Translations under genes and position numbers: made by a program
The notes under the pieces: generated by a model
Databases searched by the model: none
Told to the model about the DNA's origin: nothing
Seen by the model: the letters and a program-made list of their open reading frames with translations, nothing else
Assembly (NCBI GenBank): GCA_903917735.1
Contig: CAIXBR010000105.1
Location: 1-58,020 of the forward strand
Direction of reading: 5' to 3'
Source of the DNA: an uncultured Elusimicrobia bacterium
Lineage (GTDB): Bacteria; Elusimicrobiota; Elusimicrobia; Elusimicrobiales; UBA9959
Length of the DNA stretch: 58,020 nucleotides
Shown: piece by piece, positions 55,491 to 58,020 of the stretch
Layout: every line of letters begins with the position of its first letter
Position numbering within the stretch: position 1 is the stretch's first letter

Positions 55491-57101
55491 CTATATTTTA
55501 TACTGAGAAACCAGCTGTTTTAATTTTTGCCCCAGTTCATTAATGTTTTTAGCCGCGGTTTCCGTCTGCTTAATACTTGCCGAATTTTCAGCCGTAGCCT
55601 GATTAATATTGCCCATCGCTTTCCCTATCTGGTCCATCCCGACAACCTGCTGCGAACTCGAAGCCACGATCTGCATTGCCGCCTGCACCGCTTCCGAAGT
55701 AGCGGCGGTCAGCGCTTTAATTACTTCCCCGGCCTGCACCGCCTGCTTTAATCCCGCTTCTACCGCTTTACTCCCCTGCTCCGTAACCATCACCGCCATA
55801 TTTGTGGATTTTTGCACCTCATTTAATATCCTGCGGATCTCTACGGTAGCCTGCTTTGACTGTTCAGCCAGGCTTCTTATCTCAACCGCCACAACAGCAA
55901 AACCTCTGCCCTGTTCTCCGGCTTTGGCGGCTTCTATGCCCGCATTCACGGCCAGCAGATTCGACTGGTCCGCGATGTCCGTTACGGAGGCGATGATACC
56001 TCCGATGTTCTGGCTTTGCTCGCTTAAGGAAACAATGGTTTTCGCGATGGATTCCATCTGAAGCCGGATACGGTTAATTTCCGCTGTTGTTTCCTCAACG
56101 GCTTTTTGTCCTGTTTGCGAGATATTCGCAAGCTTCTGAGAGCTTTCCGACACGCCTTTTGCTTTCTGTGAAGAAAGTTGTGTCGCCTGCCTGACTTCTT
56201 CCACCGTAGTCGTAGTTTCATTGATAGCGACAACATTTTCGGCGGCTCCGGAGGCCAACTGCGTGGTTGTGGCCAGTATCTCGCTGGATGACGAACCGAG
56301 CATGGCGACCCCTTCCGTAATGCTTTTTATCGAGGTACGAAGATTTTCAGTCATCTGGCGAAAGGCATGTGTCAGCACACCGATCTCGTCCGCCCGTTCT
56401 TCAGGGGAGATATTTACTGACAGATCCCCGGCTGTGATCCGCGAAGCCAATGCAGAAAGGACTATAAGCGGATTGGCGATGCTGCGGCTGATCAGGAGGC
56501 CTATCAGCGCCAGCAGAATCAGCGCGAAGAGCACTCCCCACGCAATAAGATTCTTGACGAATAGCGTGCTGGCATTCACCTGGCTGGTACGCTGCAGCAA
56601 CAGAGTATCTTCTTCGGTTTTCATCTCCCCCGAAAGTACACGTATCTCGTCCATGACTTTCTTGCCCTTGGCGGCAGCAATGACTTGACGGGCGCTTTCA
56701 AAACTCTTCCCCTTTCGCAATACGATCGCAACATCCAATTCACTGGACAGCTCGTCCACCTTTGCCTGCAGGATGATAAGTCGTTGCTGTTGGGCAGGGT
56801 TGTCCGCCGTCAATTGCCGAAGGGCCTTGAGAGAAGGTTCAATTGTGTTTTTCGCATTGTTATAGGGTTCCAGGAAACGGTCGTCGCCTGTTATGACAAA
56901 GCCGCGCTGCCCGGTTTCCATATCCTGCAGTCTGGAAAATGCTTCAGCTAATGTATCCGTCACCTCATAGGTATGATTCTGCCATTTGGCGGCATTGATC
57001 AAGCTGTTGAGGGAGGAATAGGAACTGATCCCGATAATCGCCAAAATCACCAGCGCCAGCGCAAAACCTGCGCCGATTTTAGTCCCGATGGTCCATCTCA
57101 T
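55491..57101 (-). CDS. Methyl-accepting chemotaxis protein with CHASE3-like sensor
   Basis: About 536 residues from the ATG with AAGGAG 8 bases upstream, rather than the ATG 8 codons earlier. An anchor near residues 8-30 is followed by a periplasmic CHASE3-like helical bundle (LQDMETGQRGFVITGDDRFLEP), a second anchor near 195-210 (AWGVLFALILLALIGLLISR) and HAMP (LASRITAGDLSV; GVLTHAFRQMTENL). A coiled coil follows with the hairpin tip EQGRGFAVVAVEIRSLAEQS, which contacts CheA/CheW. No C-terminal CheR-binding pentapeptide is evident. Signal unknown. Confidence 0.93.
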   Translation of the reverse strand: MRWTIGTKIGAGFALALVILAIIGISSYSSLNSLINAAKWQNHTYEVTDTLAEAFSRLQDMETGQRGFVITGDDRFLEPYNNAKNTIEPSLKALRQLTADNPAQQQRLIILQAKVDELSSELDVAIVLRKGKSFESARQVIAAAKGKKVMDEIRVLSGEMKTEEDTLLLQRTSQVNASTLFVKNLIAWGVLFALILLALIGLLISRSIANPLIVLSALASRITAGDLSVNISPEERADEIGVLTHAFRQMTENLRTSIKSITEGVAMLGSSSSEILATTTQLASGAAENVVAINETTTTVEEVRQATQLSSQKAKGVSESSQKLANISQTGQKAVEETTAEINRIRLQMESIAKTIVSLSEQSQNIGGIIASVTDIADQSNLLAVNAGIEAAKAGEQGRGFAVVAVEIRSLAEQSKQATVEIRRILNEVQKSTNMAVMVTEQGSKAVEAGLKQAVQAGEVIKALTAATSEAVQAAMQIVASSSQQVVGMDQIGKAMGNINQATAENSASIKQTETAAKNINELGQKLKQLVSQYKI

Positions 57102-57126
57102 AATATTTTTCTCCTTCAATTGCATT

Positions 57127-57666
57127 TTAGTTACCGCGCTCAGTTACACTTATGATCATTTTCTCGTCATTAAGTATTTTTTCCATTTCAAGCACTGCCA
57201 TGCGTTCTTTTGTTATCCCCCTCAGGTATTGCGCCCCTATTCCCGGGACCATGGGAGGAGATTCCTGAATATCTTTAAGCATAACTTTGCAGACGCCGAT
57301 TATGACATCCGCAAGTATGCCGAACTCCACGAGTTCGTTTTGAACAATTATTATTTTATTTAGTTCGCCCAGTCCTTTTTCCGGCAGATTGAAAAACTTT
57401 TTAAGGTCGATAACCGACAGGATCTGTCCGCGCACGTTCGCCAGGCCCAGCACAAAGGAGGGAGTCCCGGGTATTGGCGTGAACTCCTTAAGCGGATAGA
57501 TTTCACGGATATACTTTGATTCTATCCCGTAAGTTTCTGAAGCCAGGCGGAACTCTATAATTTCCAGGGATTGAAGGTTGGCATCCGCTTTTTCCGGCAC
57601 TTTCGCAAGCGCACGCGCCCGATGTTTGAGTATTGAAAGTTTCAACTCGCCATGGTCCTGTTTCAT
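57127..57666 (-). CDS. cheW: CheW-type coupling protein
   Basis: The 179-residue protein has a CheW fold (EFRLASETYGIESKYIREIY; FVLGLANVRGQILSVIDLKK; ELVEFGILADVIIGV) with a ~30-residue N-terminal extension. It bridges receptor and CheA. Its ATG overlaps the cheR stop (ATGA). Confidence 0.93.
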   Translation of the reverse strand: MKQDHGELKLSILKHRARALAKVPEKADANLQSLEIIEFRLASETYGIESKYIREIYPLKEFTPIPGTPSFVLGLANVRGQILSVIDLKKFFNLPEKGLGELNKIIIVQNELVEFGILADVIIGVCKVMLKDIQESPPMVPGIGAQYLRGITKERMAVLEMEKILNDEKMIISVTERGN

Positions 57667-57881
57667 ACCGGTACTCCTGCCTGTATGGTGGTAATAATTA
57701 TTTCCCTGAGCCTTCCGGCTGTCAGCCCGCCCGATTCAGGAAGAATTTCATCCTGTTTCAGAAGCTCAAGAAGAGAAAGAGCATTTTTAAAATATCTTTT
57801 TGTGTTCTGAATATTCCCCCGCTTTAGCATAAGATTACCGAGCGTGAAATGGGCAAGAACCAGGTTCTGGTCAAGATACAG
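57663..57881 (-). pseudogene. cheR: C-terminal piece of a CheR methyltransferase with TPRs, cut by an IS element
   Basis: On the minus strand 72 residues remain: LYLDQNLVLAHFTLGNLML, KRGNIQNTKRYFKNALSLLE, and ILPESGGLTAGRLREII to TGA. This is the typical end of CheR proteins with a fused TPR domain (…LxLDPxFVLAHFxLGNL…PESEGLTAGRLxEI). The upstream methyltransferase domain lies beyond the junction with the insertion sequence, at or outside the right edge. The gene is likely inactivated, leaving the rest of the operon reliant on another promoter. Confidence 0.85.
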
Positions 57882-58020
57882 TGAGGTGGTCGGGATAGAC
57901 TAGACCAGTTGCAGGCACTTCTTAAGGTGGACTGCTTTACTCTTCCTGCTGCTGACGCCGCGCTTCTTCAGTCCTTCCAGATATACTTCCCGTGGGGTTT
58001 TATAGTCAAGCGACTGATGC
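57882..58020 (-). mobile_element. End of an IS3-family insertion sequence
   Basis: Starts with TGAGGTGGTCGGGATAGACT on the plus strand, a TGA-type terminus whose inverted repeat covers the transposase stop codon, as in many IS3 elements. The rest runs off the window. It abuts the interrupted cheR reading frame. Confidence 0.8.
57900..58019 (-). CDS. IS3-family transposase, C-terminal end (partial)
   Basis: 39 residues: HQSLDYKTPREVYLEGLKKR and a basic tail to TAG (57902-57900). HQSLxYxTPxEVY is the signature end of IS3 OrfB integrases. Confidence 0.85.
   Translation of the reverse strand, partial: HQSLDYKTPREVYLEGLKKRGVSSRKSKAVHLKKCLQLV

Overview
The window carries about 30 intact protein genes, a partial gene at the left edge, several decayed genes and the end of an insertion sequence. 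It looks like the chromosome of a Gram-negative, probably anaerobic or facultative bacterium: there are a TolC/RND efflux set, lipoproteins, an outer-membrane barrel of the PorV type, fumarate reductase/succinate dehydrogenase, and a phosphotransbutyrylase/butyrate kinase pair. The gene styles (fibronectin repeats ending in a FlgD-like cap beside a PorV-like barrel, NHL-propeller/transglutaminase/TPR proteins, TPR-kinases) fit Elusimicrobiota best. No rRNA or tRNA is present to confirm that, so the assignment is an inference.

Left third (1-31,400). After the partial gene comes a TPR-containing Ser/Thr kinase with its catalytic domain at the C-terminus, a DUF882 peptidase remnant, a secreted protein of unknown role, and a minus-strand run (DUF4185 protein, butyrate kinase, phosphotransbutyrylase, SEC-C protein) that can make ATP from acyl-CoA. 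Divergent from it are a 10-repeat fibronectin surface protein and its PorV-like neighbour. Next are a nucleotide-carrier-like transporter, an M29 aminopeptidase, an anchored repeat protein, a GT39-like glycosyltransferase with TPRs, a GH30 hydrolase lipoprotein, and a membrane protein. The most distinctive locus is 21,042-26,081: a tandem GNAT-like protein, a LuxE-like acyl-protein synthetase and a LuxC reductase fused to a PaaK-like adenylating domain. This is a fatty-acyl activation and reduction cassette with no luciferase beside it. Then come a lipoprotein, a hairpin-rich intergenic region, and a two-gene unit encoding a small secreted protein and a 1,157-residue NHL/Tgase/TPR protein.

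Middle (31,500-43,600). Genes for the three-subunit type-B succinate dehydrogenase/fumarate reductase are followed by a 152-bp MITE-like inverted-repeat element and a class I fumarase. Together the enzymes interconvert malate, fumarate and succinate. A metallophosphoesterase, a HEAT/papain-like secreted protein, uvrB, and an ispH fused to a UbiA-like membrane domain follow.

Right third (43,500-58,020). A tolC-adaptor-RND efflux operon has a frameshifted TetR repressor gene just upstream and a broken ECF sigma gene just downstream. A chemosensory operon follows (cheR, cheW, mcp, cheA with a receiver, cheB, hybrid kinase). By eye it is less G+C-rich than the rest. Its first gene, cheR, is cut by an IS3-family element that runs off the right edge.

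Several promoters share a -10 of the form TARACTAT or TAGAAT, and several genes seem to start at or near the transcription start with no Shine-Dalgarno sequence, suggesting leaderless mRNAs.
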